64,000 nucleotides of DNA from Sceloporus undulatus (Eukaryota > Chordata > Lepidosauria > Squamata > Phrynosomatidae). The notes under the pieces are model-generated. The model had not been told where the DNA came from. It ran no database searches and saw nothing but the letters and a program-made list of their open reading frames with translations. The position numbers and the translations under genes were made by a program. This document shows positions 1-15,000 of this stretch, one piece after another (position 1 is the stretch's first letter; each line of letters starts with the position of its first letter). Where the stretch lies: positions 172,106,314 to 172,170,313 of the forward strand of contig NC_056524.1 of NCBI RefSeq assembly GCF_019175285.1, given 5' to 3'.

Positions 1-165
1 GCATTTCTGCAAAAACACTACTGGGAACCAAATTACATAATTGTATTGTATACAGTGGTTTACATTGTGTACTTTACCTTTAAATGGCAAGCCTCAAAAG
101 GTGTCTACATTATAAAAGTGGCATGTGTATGCTTTCCTAAAATATACATTGTATTTCATGATCAG

Positions 166-2244
<2,079 letters not shown>

Positions 2245-2585
2245 AGGCAGTCGCCAGGGCCATCTGTGCCCTCTTTCTGTCTGCTGAAGCAGTAAGTGGA
2301 CAAGTACACTGCCCAGTGAAGGACAGCATGTGATACTGATCCAGTATTGAGGAAGCCCATCTTTACAGCTGTCTTTTTAACTTATTGTATGATGATTCCA
2401 CATGCTGGTACAGGGAAACCATTGCTCTGCAACTTCATTACCTTTTCTCAAACTGTCTTATGGCAAATTATAGCGCCACTACATTCAGTATTGCTATTCT
2501 TGTAATCTGTGCAGTATTACAGTAGTACAGTGAGGGGCCATCTGTGCTGGAGTTACTCATAATAAAGTTGACTTGTGTGATAAAA
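2245..2585 (+). other. PCBD1: PCBD1 3' untranslated region
   Basis: This stretch runs from the stop codon to the probable cleavage site, about 20 bp past the AATAAA at 2561. Nothing else is recognised in it. Confidence 0.75.
2561..2566 (+). terminator. PCBD1 poly(A) signal AATAAA
   Basis: A canonical AATAAA lies about 320 bp after the stop codon and is followed by a GT-rich tract (gtttgttggttttgttgc) at about 2609-2626. This is the layout of a working polyadenylation site. Confidence 0.8.
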
Positions 2586-3386
2586 AGGAAAGTGTTTTAC
2601 AAGATACTGTTTGTTGGTTTTGTTGCTGGATCTTTGTGTTCTAGCTATCAACAATTATAATAGGATAGAGTACTGCTGCTCTAAGGGACTTTAGGCTCTT
2701 CAAATCTACTTTTTTTTTTGTCTGAACTCCAAATATAACTATCAGAGCCAAGTGTAAAAGATGTGTTTACACCAAATGAACAGAGTGCCTCTTAGGACAT
2801 TCCAGGCCTCAGAATTTATTTTCAATATCAAAACCAAAATCATAATCGTTTTATACAGAAGCCTATTTCTGGTTACCCCAAGGTTTTTTTTTCTGCCTGT
2901 ATTTTGGAACTCTAAATTAAAAACCTGTTTTGTTGCTATTGTTAAACAACAGGGAGTTAATAACCCTGGGCAGCTGGGCTGAGCTCAAACCTTTTTTCTA
3001 TGTGTATGCCGTAAAAGCAGAGTTTGGAAAATACAGTTTTATACCACAGTTCTCAGAATCCTGAAGACACCATAATCATGCTGGCTAGGGGATTCTAACA
3101 GCTGTAGTACTATTTATTTATTTATTCTGCTGAGCTGTCAGCTTTGTTGTGGATTTCAAGAGCTAAACAGAGCTCTCATTTTCTTCCAATTCTGAATCTA
3201 CTCCAATCAAAATCGAATACAATAATATTACCTACTAATTTTACATTTCTGAAGCCACATTAAAAGTCATTGATTTGCAATAAAAACTGACAACCTGCAA
3301 AAGACCAGATAATACCTCGCAGCAAGGCCACAATAGCTAAGTACAAGATGTTTTCAGATATTAATATGCAAATATCACTGAACAGG

Positions 3387-3928
3387 AGAGCCAGCATGTT
3401 GTAGTGGTTTGAGTTTTTGACCACGACTCTGGAGACCAGGGTTCAAATTTCTGCTCTAGCATAAAAACCTACTGGGCAGGTCACACTCTCTCAGGAGTTT
3501 ATCAAACTGGAGGAATTTCTCTTAAATTCGAATGAAAAGAAAATGGGGCCAGAACGCATTCACTTAAAGTCACTCGTTTAGCACAATTATGTGAATGTGC
3601 ATTGCATCTGAACTGGCTTCCCATTGCCCGAATTTGTGTGTGGCAGTCTATCACACAATAACGTGAAACCACATGATTGCATTCGGACTGACTTCCCATT
3701 GCCCGAATTTGGGTGTAGTGGGTTATCACGCAATAACATTAAACCCCATGATTGCGTTCAGATTGCCATTGCATTATACTTCCAATTTCCCTTGTCTGAT
3801 AAACTCCTTAGTCTCAGAGGAAAGCAATGGCAACCCCCTCTGAAAACTTGCCAAGAAAACCCTATGATAGGTTCACCTTAGCATTGCCAAAAGTAAAAAA
3901 ATGATTTGGAGACAGACAACAACAACTA
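3387..3928 (+). mobile_element. tRNA-derived SINE interrupted by a foldback transposon
   Basis: The SINE head and body (3387-3493, up to 'cacactctctca') resume at 3808 with 'gtctcagaggaaagcaatgg' and run to the tail 'acaacaacaac'. The two halves join with no loss, so the 314 bp between them are an insertion. Confidence 0.88.
3494..3807. mobile_element. Foldback DNA transposon, GGAGTTTA family, inserted in a SINE
   Basis: It begins GGAGTTTATCAAAC and ends with the complement of GGAGTTTATCAGAC. The flanks are TCA (3491-3493) and TTA (3808-3810), a 3-bp target duplication with one C-to-T change. Inside are two direct units of about 75 bp (from 3611 and from 3686), each containing 'cttcccattgcccgaattt'. 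No coding capacity. The 3-bp duplication suggests a PIF/Harbinger relationship. Confidence 0.75.
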
Positions 3929-3999
3929 AGAAAGGAAACTGTATAATCGGTCCGTTTAATTTTGCATAGAAATTATCCAACAACATTTAAAATGAAACA

Positions 4000-5931
4000 T
4001 TTTTGCCCTAGCTTTCTTTTTTTATTATTTTAAACCTGAAAGATGTCTGCATGATGAAGTAAACAGAGCTATGCATTCCAAATAGTCCTACAACAGTAGG
4101 CAAACAGAGGTTGACTTTCTGATTTGATTGCAAAGCTTCAGATCCTGCAGAAACTGACAAGAACTTTGCTCCACTCTACAACTTGAATGAAAAATAAGAT
4201 TATCAGATACATCGAGATGAGTTATACCAGATACATCAAGGCGAGTTACATACATGGTTAGGACATGACAGTCAAATATTTCCCTTTCTTAAATATTATA
4301 AAACAGTGCTGTGGAAATCGTACCTGTGCATTGATTGAAATATATACTAGATATCTTTTTCATACACGTATCTCAAACAATAGCATTCAAGTCACTTTAT
4401 GCTCCCTCTACTCGGAGTTAAAAGAGAAAAGATGGCTATAAAGGGCTAACCGTTATTCCCAGAATTCACAACGGTGAAAAACTGAACAATTTATCTAGCC
4501 CCAACACATCAAGAACTGTGTAATACTGGTTAGGGAGAGAGAAGGAAGCATTCCAGAAGTGAACACCTGTAAGTTCACCACTAAGCTTTCTCTACAGGAT
4601 CTCTGATAACAAGTGGTGATAAAACACTCATGTCACCTAGGAAGATGCACAGAAATGGCTTAAGACCTGACTGGAAGTTACTACACCCTCACCCAAGCCT
4701 TGGAACAAACTAGTGGTACCTGCCCTTTGTCCCAGGAATTTCACACAAGAATTATAGCTATTTCCTAGAAGCAAGCTGAGCCACAAGAATACAGTTAAGA
4801 CCACTTCTCTGAGCAACAGTTACAAAGGCCTGCTCTTTCTCTCTGTTAAATAGGGTTGGCTCAGACAATATGGAGGGTGGAGAATATGTTACCTGAGGCT
4901 GATTTGCCACTGAGGTTATTTTCAGTGTAGTACCATGAAACAGTTGATCATCTGTTTGACAGACTCTTCAGCTTCCTTCCTGGCAAAATCTGGAAGTGTT
5001 CTCTCAAGAATGTGCCCCACAGTCAATGTATTACCAAGAACAAAAACAAAAGGCAGAGTCCACTAACATGTTAAAGTAAGATCATCATCTGCCACAAAGA
5101 ATTTACATTTTAAAAGTTAACATTCATGCCACAAGTCTATGTAAGTTCCAGCACAGGGGTTGGAAGTGGACCAGCTAGATCTCTGGTCTTCTCAAAATGT
5201 GATGCTGGTACCCAGGAATCACAAATAGATTCCTAATCTTTCAGCAGAGTGCCGTATCAGACTTTGCAGCAAACAAAAGAACCATTTTGGCCTTTTGAGC
5301 TTGCACAAATATACACAACTGGACAACTATTGTGGGTGGCATTTTTAAAACTCCAGGGAAAGAAGAAAAACATTAAAATTACATCAGGGTGGGTGTTGAA
5401 AATGAAGAGAACATCATTCTTTCCTTGAAATCTCCCTCTACTCTGTCTGGAATTCAGAGCAGATTCCCATACAGAACAATCTAAACCACATTTGCACTCT
5501 TTTAGTTCTTATCCCATAAAGTCTGGAGAGTGTGTTAGCATCCAGACTTTTCCAGTGGCTCACTGTTCAAGACAAAAACAAAGTCAACAAAAAGGTAAAA
5601 AACAAATAGATGTCTCAAAGACTTAAGTGTGAGCACTGATGGAATGGACTTGCAATGGCCAGGATACAGCTGCTTTTCCAAGGATTAGCCAGCATAAAGG
5701 AATACAAAGAGTCAGCATTAGAGACACAACTTGTGAGAACTCACAGATATCAAAGCCAAGGAAAAGTTGGAGATATGTCTGTGCTTATCATGGGAAGTGA
5801 ACAAGTTTTTATGAAACAGATGATCAAAGCTGCCATGTGTCCTGCACTTGCAGGAACAACATCTTATGTTTCACTTTCCCTAGACATCTTTAGAATGCCA
5901 CCCAGCTACTGAAGAAGCAGTTGCTATAGGA
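4000..5931 (-). other. SGPL1: SGPL1 3' untranslated region (probable extent)
   Basis: This is sequence downstream of the SGPL1 stop on the - strand, about 1.9 kb, with no interspersed repeat recognised. The far end is inferred from the poly(A) signal at 4021-4026. A long 3'UTR is usual for this gene. Confidence 0.6.
4021..4026 (-). terminator. Probable SGPL1 poly(A) signal (AATAAA on - strand)
   Basis: 'tttatt' on the + strand reads AATAAA on the - strand. It is the first clear AATAAA downstream of the SGPL1 stop before the SINE at 3.9 kb. An ATTAAA at 3955-3960 is an alternative. Confidence 0.5.
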
Positions 5932-6075
5932 TCAGTGGTGGCCTGGAGAACCATTCATGTGAGCATCTGCTGAAGGAGGAACATCTGTGCAGTACAGGCA
6001 GTCCAAATAAGCACTGGCAATCTCTGAAATCATGTTTCTGTCAGGTATGGCTTGTGCCATGCCATAAATAGCACC
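5932..6075 (-). CDS. SGPL1: SGPL1 coding exon 14 (C-terminus and stop)
   Basis: It encodes residues 516-562, [15 protein letters not shown] to HMNGSPGHH, followed by TGA at 5934-5932. The acceptor is 'attctag'. The end matches the human NGSP-type C-terminus. Confidence 0.95.
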   Translation of the reverse strand, partial: GAIYGMAQAIPDRNMISEIASAYLDCLYCTDVPPSADAHMNGSPGHH

Positions 6076-9000
6076 CTAGAATTTCAAACAAGAACAACAG
6101 ACACAAAGATCAGTAAATGTGAACCATCTTCCCCCAAACCAAGAATTTTTACTTATAAATGGTTACATTTATCTCCTGCTTTTGCATTTAAAAATGCCCC
6201 AAGGCAGCTAATAATAAAACCCAATGCTTTACAAATACACAGTCTCACAATAAATATCACAAACCACATAAAAATAAATTGAAAAACTTTTTTCTTAAAA
6301 ATGGCAACCAGATACAATAAAAACATGGTTAAAGTTTTTTAAAAAAAAATACAGAGACATACAGGAAAACAGATCAGATAGTTACCAAATGCTTCTTTAA
6401 ACAGAAAGAGTTCTGCCTGCCTACAGAAGGCCATCAAGTAAGCAGTTTGCAAATCTTGTGCAACCACCAAAAAGGCCCTTTCTCAAGTTGTGTACATAAA
6501 TAGTTGCAAAGCAAAGAAGGGCCTCTCCAGCAGATATGAGCAGCTAGGCAAGCCTGTGCAGGAGGAGATAGTTCTTCAGATAGCTTGGTCCCAAATCATT
6601 TAAAGCTGTCTGACAGCCCTTATATCTATTTGTAAGATAGAAATCATGTGTTCCTAAAACACGCTTATTAATAGCCTGGCTGTAACATGGATTCTCAACA
6701 AAATAAAATTTCTGAAAAGATTTGGAAGACGAATTACAGATGACATTTGATAATGTAATTAAGGTTTAAAATCATCATGGCCAGATTATGTATCTCTAGA
6801 AACAGACATAGCTGTAAGCCTGAGGGCAGGGAATTGTCTAATTAACGATTTGTATGATGCTCTGGGAGCCTTTGAGGCTGAAGAGCAGGATATAAATACT
6901 CTAAAATAAATAAACAAACAAAAGCCCTTACTGTTGGGTATCTAGTCTTGGGAGTATCCCCAAACTACAAATGTGATTTGTCACGGGAAGGAGAACTCCA
7001 TCCAAATAAATCTGCCTTTTTACTAATCAGGAATGACTCTACTTCTCTGAAGTAACTTTCAATTATTTTGCCTTGATTCAGTTCACCTCTGACACCAGGC
7101 ATCATAAATTCAAATCAAAACATCCCTTTGAAAATCAAGGGGTACATTACCATGCCAGTGGTCTTGGCTTTGGGGTCCTTCATAATCTCTGTGATGCATT
7201 CTCTGATATCCTTCAAGAGTAGGTCTGCCACTCCAGGCTTTGTGTGCAGAAGTGTTAAGCAAATATGAATACTGGGGAAGAAGCAGAGAGAGAAAAGGTT
7301 TTACCTTTCTTCACAACAATCACTTTCACAAACCTTTGCATTTGTTCTCTTTAGTCCTAAAAAACCCTAGGGAAAAATTGAAAGTTGGGGGGAATTGGTC
7401 CACCATGTTTGCAGATGTATATGTTAGCTGTGTTGGTTTCAAGCACAGACTGGTTCTGGCTGTTACTGCATGTAAAAGACAAACAAAGCAGGAAGCACTG
7501 GCTCTATAGTTTATTATCTCAATTGTTCAGTGTCTAGAGCCACTCTAAGAAACAGGTCACTTGTCATCAGCTCTTTCATCTACTATAATGAACTGTCCAT
7601 ATGTTATCCTATGTTACAGTGCTTTTTAGCTATCTCTAAAACATGGACACCATCAATGTGGCACTGTTTTCTTTAAAAATAATGAAATCATCAGTGCACT
7701 GTAGCTATAATTTCAAACCTTTAGCACACCTTATCGTATCACTTCATTTCTCTTTACAAGTTCCAACAGTAACTCCCAATAATCTGAAAGCAAGGACTCC
7801 AGGGAATTTTGTTAACATTCATTTGAGATAGCATAAAATCCAGTTTCTGCACCCTGTCACCCCATCAGAAGCCTTACACAGCAGCCTTCATCATTATTCC
7901 CCTGGCTATAACAGAGGAACAGAGGAATGGAAAATATGTGGGTCTCCACAAGAGCCGCATGGTATAGCGGTTTGAGCGTTGCACTACAACTCTGAGAAAC
8001 TGGATTAGAATATCCGCTCAGCCATAGAAACCTACTGGGTGACCTTGGGCAAGTCACATTTTTTCAGCCTCAGAGGAAGGTAAAAGCAAGCCTCCTCTGA
8101 ACAAATCAGGCCAAAACCCAGGCACACAAGAACAACCCACAAGTTCTTAAACTTCATCTCCTATCATTCCTTACCCCTGGCTACATTGCCAGGCTATCTG
8201 ATGTGGGGAACCAGCAGAGCTATTTTTTTCTAGTGTTCCAGGGACTGGCACTAAATTTCTGCCCACAAGGTGCAGTTGTTGTTTTTTTTTTTCTGGAAAC
8301 CTGCCAAGGACCAGCAGTCAATGGCTCAGGGAACAGCACAGGTCCAGGGACCACAACTTTTGAGTAGCACTTATCTAGAAAAGAGATCAACAACTTATTT
8401 ATTCACAAGTGCATTGGTGTCTTCCTGGCAGTGGTTTAAGAACCAAAATATGACTATGTTGCTTGACCCAACCAAAGTAATTACCCCATAGGTAAGTCAT
8501 ATTTTTTAAATCTAACACCATTTAGCTTCATGTTATAAACAATTATGGAATTCATGAGTAGCCCACATTACTTCATTCACAGGTTGTGACTTAAAAGAAC
8601 TCCTCAGGAAGCAGATTGCCAACGATCTTCTGCTTTTCCATGAGGTATATGAGACAACAATCAAACCCTGATTTCCAGAGTGATAGTCCAATGCTGAAAC
8701 CACTACATCACACTGGCTATCTTTCAGATCCAACCTACTAGCCCCCAAATCAGCTCTCATTGATCTAGGAAAAGGGCACATAATCTTCCAAATGACCTCT
8801 CTCCTTTTAACTTTGAACAAACCTGGAATTAAGATATTGTAAAGTACAACATGGTAGGTGTGGGAAAGGCACTCCTTGGCGAGGAAAAGTTAATGTAATG
8901 CAATGCTGTGTGTGTGTGTGTGCGCGCGCGTGTGCACACATGTATTACATTAACAGAAACTAGCATCAATGAAGGAAGTGAAAAGTTAAAATATCAAGGT

Positions 9001-12000
9001 ACAAATTCTACTGATGAGTTCCTACTAGAATTACATGGCTTTAAAGCCAATTCTGACTTATGTTGACAAATCTATCAAGAGCTTTTCTTGGCAGGAGTTG
9101 TTCACAGAAGGTTTGCCATTGCCTTCCGTTGAGGCTGAGAGCATGTGACTTGCCCAAGGTCAGCTGGGGGGTTTCATGGCTGGGAATCGAACTCTGGTCT
9201 CCAGAGATATAGTCCAACAGTCAAATACTTAGGCATGCTGGCTCCCGAGTCAACACACCAGTAAATCCTAATGAGTCAGTGGGTCTATTCTAATTGAATC
9301 TAATCAATGGGATTTAACCGTATGAATGAAAACAAAGTAGTTTTTCACACAACACATTTTAAATCATGGCATTTGCTCCTACAAAGTATGCTATACAACC
9401 ACCAATCCAGATGGCCTTTCAAGAAGAATTGCAAAAAAGCATGGAAAATGAAGGTTCTCAATAACAGCTAATCATGACCACTACATATTAGCGCCAGCTT
9501 TAAAGGCAGGGCACCTCTAAATGACACATCAGGGAAGTAACAACAGTGGCAGGATGCTATTGTACTCATGTCTTGCCTATTGGAAACATCATGCTGAATT
9601 AGATAAGACACTGGCCTAATCCATCCAAGAGGGTTCTTAGATGGTTTACCACTGTTCATTCTCCTACCACTCAGGTACTATGCATCAAAAGAACCCAAGA
9701 TCACAATGAACTCACCTCGGTGGGAACTGCAAAACATTAAGATTCCATCCTTTCGTTAATAACAAATTTGACAACCGATATATGTCAAATGTATCTGACC
9801 CCAGAGCGAGAGCACATACTTCCGGTTTTCCAAAAATGAAGATGTTGTCAATTTTCTGCAACCTGAAAATATAAAGCCATGTTTCATATTTTTCCTTTAT
9901 AGTGGCAATAAATAAAATGTACAGTAAACTCAATTTATATTAATGTCACATTACCAGTATTCTTTAAAAGCCAGTGTTAGCATATTTACATAGATAACTA
10001 CTCTCTCTCCTGATCTCAGAACACTTTCCAATCTTATGATCAAATATGGCTGTTCTTATGGATACAAGTCATTTTATGCTTAATAGATGATCCAGTACAT
10101 GTGCATTTGAGGGGGGAAATTTTCCCCCAAAAGGCATTATTGAGTGAAAGAATTTGGAATTCCAATCACACTTCTTGCAAATCACGTTGGACTGGTGATG
10201 ACTCTTTCAAAGCCAGAGAGGAGATCACGAATACAATGTTGGGGGGTTGGGAAGAGATTTATATTTTTACACTGCAATAATTTGTTGTCTACATGGCTCA
10301 TAGCCACTATGAATGTGAACAGATACCATGTTTAGTTTTTTGTGGGTCTTTCGGGCTATGAGGCCATCTTCTAGAAGAGTTTATTCCTTGCAAGAAGTGT
10401 GATTGGAATTTTGCCAGCAGCTGTGGCTGGCATCTTCAGAGAATGCTGGTATGGAAGTGTATACTGTTGGTTGACATGAAGTGATTTACAGTGGACCCTT
10501 TGTATACACAGGGGATCTGTTCCGCCCCCCCTCCCCTCATATGGGAAAACTGTGGGACCTCAAGTCCTATAATAGGCTATGACTGTGCGCTCCCAGGGCT
10601 TGCTGTCTGCATGATCATGAGTCTGCGGATGGCAACCCCACGTATCGGGTGGGTGCACTGTACATGTTAATCTGTGTATTGTTCTGTTGTTGAATGGAAA
10701 GGCCTTAGGGTGTGTCTATTTAATTAATGATCCATTGTCTGCTGGGAAAGTCCCCTCAACCTGGGTGGTTTTCATCTGCATTTGCTGGGTCTTGATTTTG
10801 GTGTTTTTCAGGACTGGTAGCCAAACTTTGTTTACTTTAAGGGGTTCTTCTTTCCTGTTGAAGTTATCCAGGTGTTTATGGATTTCAATGGCTTACCTGT
10901 GCATTCTGACTTGATAGTGGTTGGCATAGTCCAGAATTTCAGTGTTTTCAAATAGCATTTTATGCCCAGGATGGTTTATTACATGTTCTACTACTGCTGA
11001 CTGAGTCTGCAGTGTCTCTCGGGTTCCTTGATTTGTGTCCCTATGTAGACTTGTCCACAGCTGCATGGTATTTAGTAAACTCTTGCAGCCATGAGAGGTT
11101 CTCTCCTGTCCTTTGCTGAGCACAGCATTTGCTGGATTTTCTTGGATGGTTTGTAGACTATTTGGAGGTTTTCTTCACCTGTTTCCCTATTCTGTCTGTG
11201 ACTCCTTTGATGTATGGTAAAAATACCCTCCCTTTGAGTGGTGGTTTGTCTTCACTCCTATGGGTTTTTCTGGGTCTTGCAGCCCTTCCGATGTCTGGAG
11301 TACCCATTATCCTGTAGAGCCCAGTCTAGGTGATTTAATTCATCTTCCAGGAAATGGGGTTCACAGATCCTTTCCCCCCCAGTCTACCAGTGTTTTTACT
11401 GTGCTGCTTTTTTGTCCTGGGTGATGGTTGGAGTTCTTGTGTAGATATCTGTCTGTGTGTGTAGGTTTTCTGTATACTGTACAGCCCAACCATTGGTTCG
11501 GTTTGCAGATGACCAGGACATCCAAGAATGGCAATGTTCCTTCCTTTTCTTTTTCCATCATAAATTGGATGTTTGAGTAGATGTTCTTCAGATGGTTCAA
11601 AAACACAATCAGATTTTTCTCCATGGTTCCAGATGGTGAAAGTGTCATCCACATATCGGAACCATGTTGCGTTTTTTAATTATTTATTTATTTATTTTGG
11701 GTTTTTTGGTGCTGTTTCCAGGGCTTGCTTTTGAAAGTGTCCCTTGTAAAAGTTTGCTATCACAGGGCTCTGAGAGCTTCCCATGGCTCTGCTCATAAAA
11801 TTCATTCTCCCACTGGAAGTAGCTTGTGGTGAGGCAATTTGAACAGGGCTGTGATGTATTCCATCAGGAATAAACTCTTCTAGAACACAGCCTCATAGCC
11901 CAAAAAACCCACAAAAACTATGGATGCCAGGCGTGAAAGCTTTCTTCTTCACAGACATCATGTTATTCTTTCCTCCGGCTTGCCTAAAGGCAGCTCCACT

Positions 12001-15000
12001 GCTGAAACCAGCTGGGAAACAAGCTCCTTAGGGACCAAGTAGTCACAAGTCATGGAACTGGAGCGTTTATGAGAAGTATAGAAATACAGGAAACTGTTAC
12101 AAGACAGAACAGGGGGGGATCAAAGCAAGGAGAAGCTGGAAGGGAAGCTAATTCCCACTCAGTCTCCTATGAATGAAGAGAAGGAAAACCTGCTACTAGG
12201 ATTTAGGAGAGTACATGAAGTCCATTCTAGCATCCTGCTTCTGAACTTCTCTTCCATCTTAGAAAGATACAAAGGAAACCTTTTATCAACTTTCGGATTG
12301 AGAAAAAGAATTTACCAGCATAAACATTTGTGGACTGCAATCCACTTCATTTGATGCATCCTCAAAAGCTTATTCAGTACTAGAATTTTTTCCCCTCTCA
12401 ATTAATCTTAAAGGTACTACAGGATTCCTTTGTATCTTTTCAAACTAAAACAGACTATCATGGGTATGTCTTTGAATTCTCTTCCATCTGTTTTTTGAGG
12501 AATCAGCATCCTAGGAAAAGAGACATTTGTGTTTTATGTAATTCAAGGGTGATTAATATGTGTGTGGGGAGGAATTGTGCTGTGCTGTAACAGTCCAGGT
12601 AATGATGGAATGCTATTGCAATGGGAATTCTGTTAATAATGATGAAGATTTTGTATTACATGTTTATGCTGTACGAGTACTACACTCAATCTTGAACATC
12701 AACTAATTCTATATCCACAGATTCCACCATCTAGGGCAGGGGTAGGCAACCTTTTTGAGCCGGGGGCCGCGTTGCTGTCCCTCAGACAACTGGGGGGCCG
12801 AAGCCAAAAAATAAATAATTAAATATTTTTTTTAAAAAAATTAAATATATAAATAAACCAGGACAAATGTAGGACAACATTTTCAGATGGAAGACACTTT
12901 TTTTTAAAAAAATGGAGGTCATGTGAAAAAAATTGCTGATTTTTTAAAAAATGTTAATATAAATGCATGTTTCTGAGGCTTCTATAGACAATTGCCCCCA
13001 AAAGGCCCCAGCGGCAATCAGCGGCAGGACCGGGCTGGGGTCGGTCCCAAGGCTTTGCCGGGCCGCATCCGGCCCACGGGCCACAGGTTGCCTACCCCTG
13101 ATCTAGGGCTTGTAAATATTCCCAAAACAAAATTTCTAAAAGGCAAACCTTGGTTTTTGCCACTGTTTATAAGGGACACAATTTTACAAGTATATAATTG
13201 TACTTTAGCATCCATGGATTTGGATATCCACAGGTGGGCCCGGAACCAGACCCCAGCAGAAACCCAGGGTCAACTGTATATGACTTGTAAATATGAGATT
13301 TGTTCATTTTAAGATGAAATGTCTATAGAAGCAATGTGCCTAGAGTAGAAATGTCTAAACAAGCAATTCAGTTAAAGTGGAAATGTCTATGTAATATGAT
13401 GATCTTCCACAAGGAGTATGCAACTGCATAAGCTAATTCTTTTACGTAATTAATATATGAAAGAGATAAAGCCACAGGATTACTCTCCTACATAAATCTC
13501 CTGAAACTCAAAGCTTAAGAGACTCTTAAGAGGAATGTTGATGTTGATCTGCCTACCTTGGAAGCTCAGTTAACCAAAATGGCAAACTGTAAAGAACTTA
13601 GATGCAGATTAACAAGGGACAAGAATGAAGGGAGTAATAAAATAATTAAAGCCTTGTACATACTCTGATTCAAGGAATCGTGCTGTTGAAATTATTTTCC
13701 GAGTGGCCTCTATATAACCTTCTTCTCCTATGTGCATCATGGTTGCCCAGCAAGCTGCAATGAGGCCACCAGGCCTGGATCCAGCTATGGTAGGGGAGGC
13801 ATAGATCCCTCCTTGCCAGTCAGGAGCAATAAAAAACTGATAGTGCCGATATTTTACATCGCTGTACAGTATCACAGAAGAGCCCTTTGGAGCATAGCCA
13901 TACTGCAATGAAGGAGATGAGAATTGGAAGTTGCAAATCAAAACAACTGTTTGTGTAAACCCCAGCTAAAAGCACTGTGATGCTTAAATTCTACAGGTGG
14001 GTTGCAACATCTTCTAATGGGAGCTATAGAGTAAAAGCGTCGTATTACTCATTCCATAATTGCACAACAAATGTTGAAGTATTTTAACTATTTTACAAAG
14101 CCTTCTTGCCACTTTTATAATCTAGTCTGTTCAGAGGCATTTACAATTACTTTTTCAAAAACAAAATGAAAGCCATTTCACAGATTTTAGCTTGTTAAAA
14201 CCTGAATGGGGAACCTTCAGCCCTACTGATACTAATTAACAACAATTACCATCATACTTCACACTTAAGCAGGCTGGTTAGGGCTGCTGGGAACTGAAGT
14301 TCAACAACATCATGATAACAAAAATGTTCCCAGCTCTGTCTTGTTTACTCCCCAAAGCAAAATATTCTGAATTCTAAAGATGAGTATATTCATCATGCTG
14401 TTGATGTGTACTACTTCCCTTTTTGAACTCTTAATTTAGTGGGGGGGAAACACTGCAGTGTGTCTACCATTTTCCTTATGCTCTGTTAGGCAAATAATAG
14501 CATGGTACAGACTGCCAAAAAGCAGTGTACCAGTGCCGATATTAGAGTTAGGGTGCGTGCACCATCTACATGCTCCCTAACCCTAATACGTACCGCCGGC
14601 GGCATAATGGCAGCACCCTGTGTATATGGGTGGCACCATTATGACGTCACGACCGCACCGCATCCAAACGGCGTGGCACGGGTGTGACATCTTCTTCGAG
14701 CCGTGTCAGGACACTTGTGGCGGTCTAACAGCGGCACCAGAAGGAGCTCCAAAACAGAGCTCCTTCTTTGGGGAGCTCTTCGTTCCCGCAGCCACCAAAC
14801 AGCTGTGGGAACAAAGCCAGGAGAAAGGGGCTGAATGGCCCCTTTCTCTCCTGGCAACGGCTCCCTGGGGTGGTCCTGGGGCATGAAGCCCCAAGGACAC
14901 CCCTTTTCGGGACCAGGGAAAAGCAGCATTTTACTGCTTCTCCATGGTCCCGAAAAGCACCGGATTGGGGGCTTTGGGCTGCTGCTGTGGCTGCCCTGGC

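Larger units (their letters stand above)
2590..4000. other. Intergenic region between convergent PCBD1 and SGPL1
   Basis: About 1.4 kb separates the two gene ends. Apart from a SINE split by a foldback element (3387-3928), it is AT-rich unique DNA with no gene I can recognise. Confidence 0.7.
10335..11945 (-). mobile_element. Penelope-like retroelement fossil (RT plus GIY-YIG-type C-terminal region)
   Basis: In - strand frames, pieces match Penelope-like elements: an RT segment with QSPVIANFY and YVDDTFTIW, the stretch LPFLDVLV...[19 protein letters not shown], and a C-terminal part [20 protein letters not shown]. The ends carry inverted copies of a short terminal module ('ggaataaactcttctaga', 'cctcatagccc', 'acccacaaaaac') at 10335-10390 and 11866-11920. 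The element is old and broken in several places, and a separate DNA transposon sits inside it at 10489-10660. It lies in SGPL1 intron 11. Confidence 0.85.
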
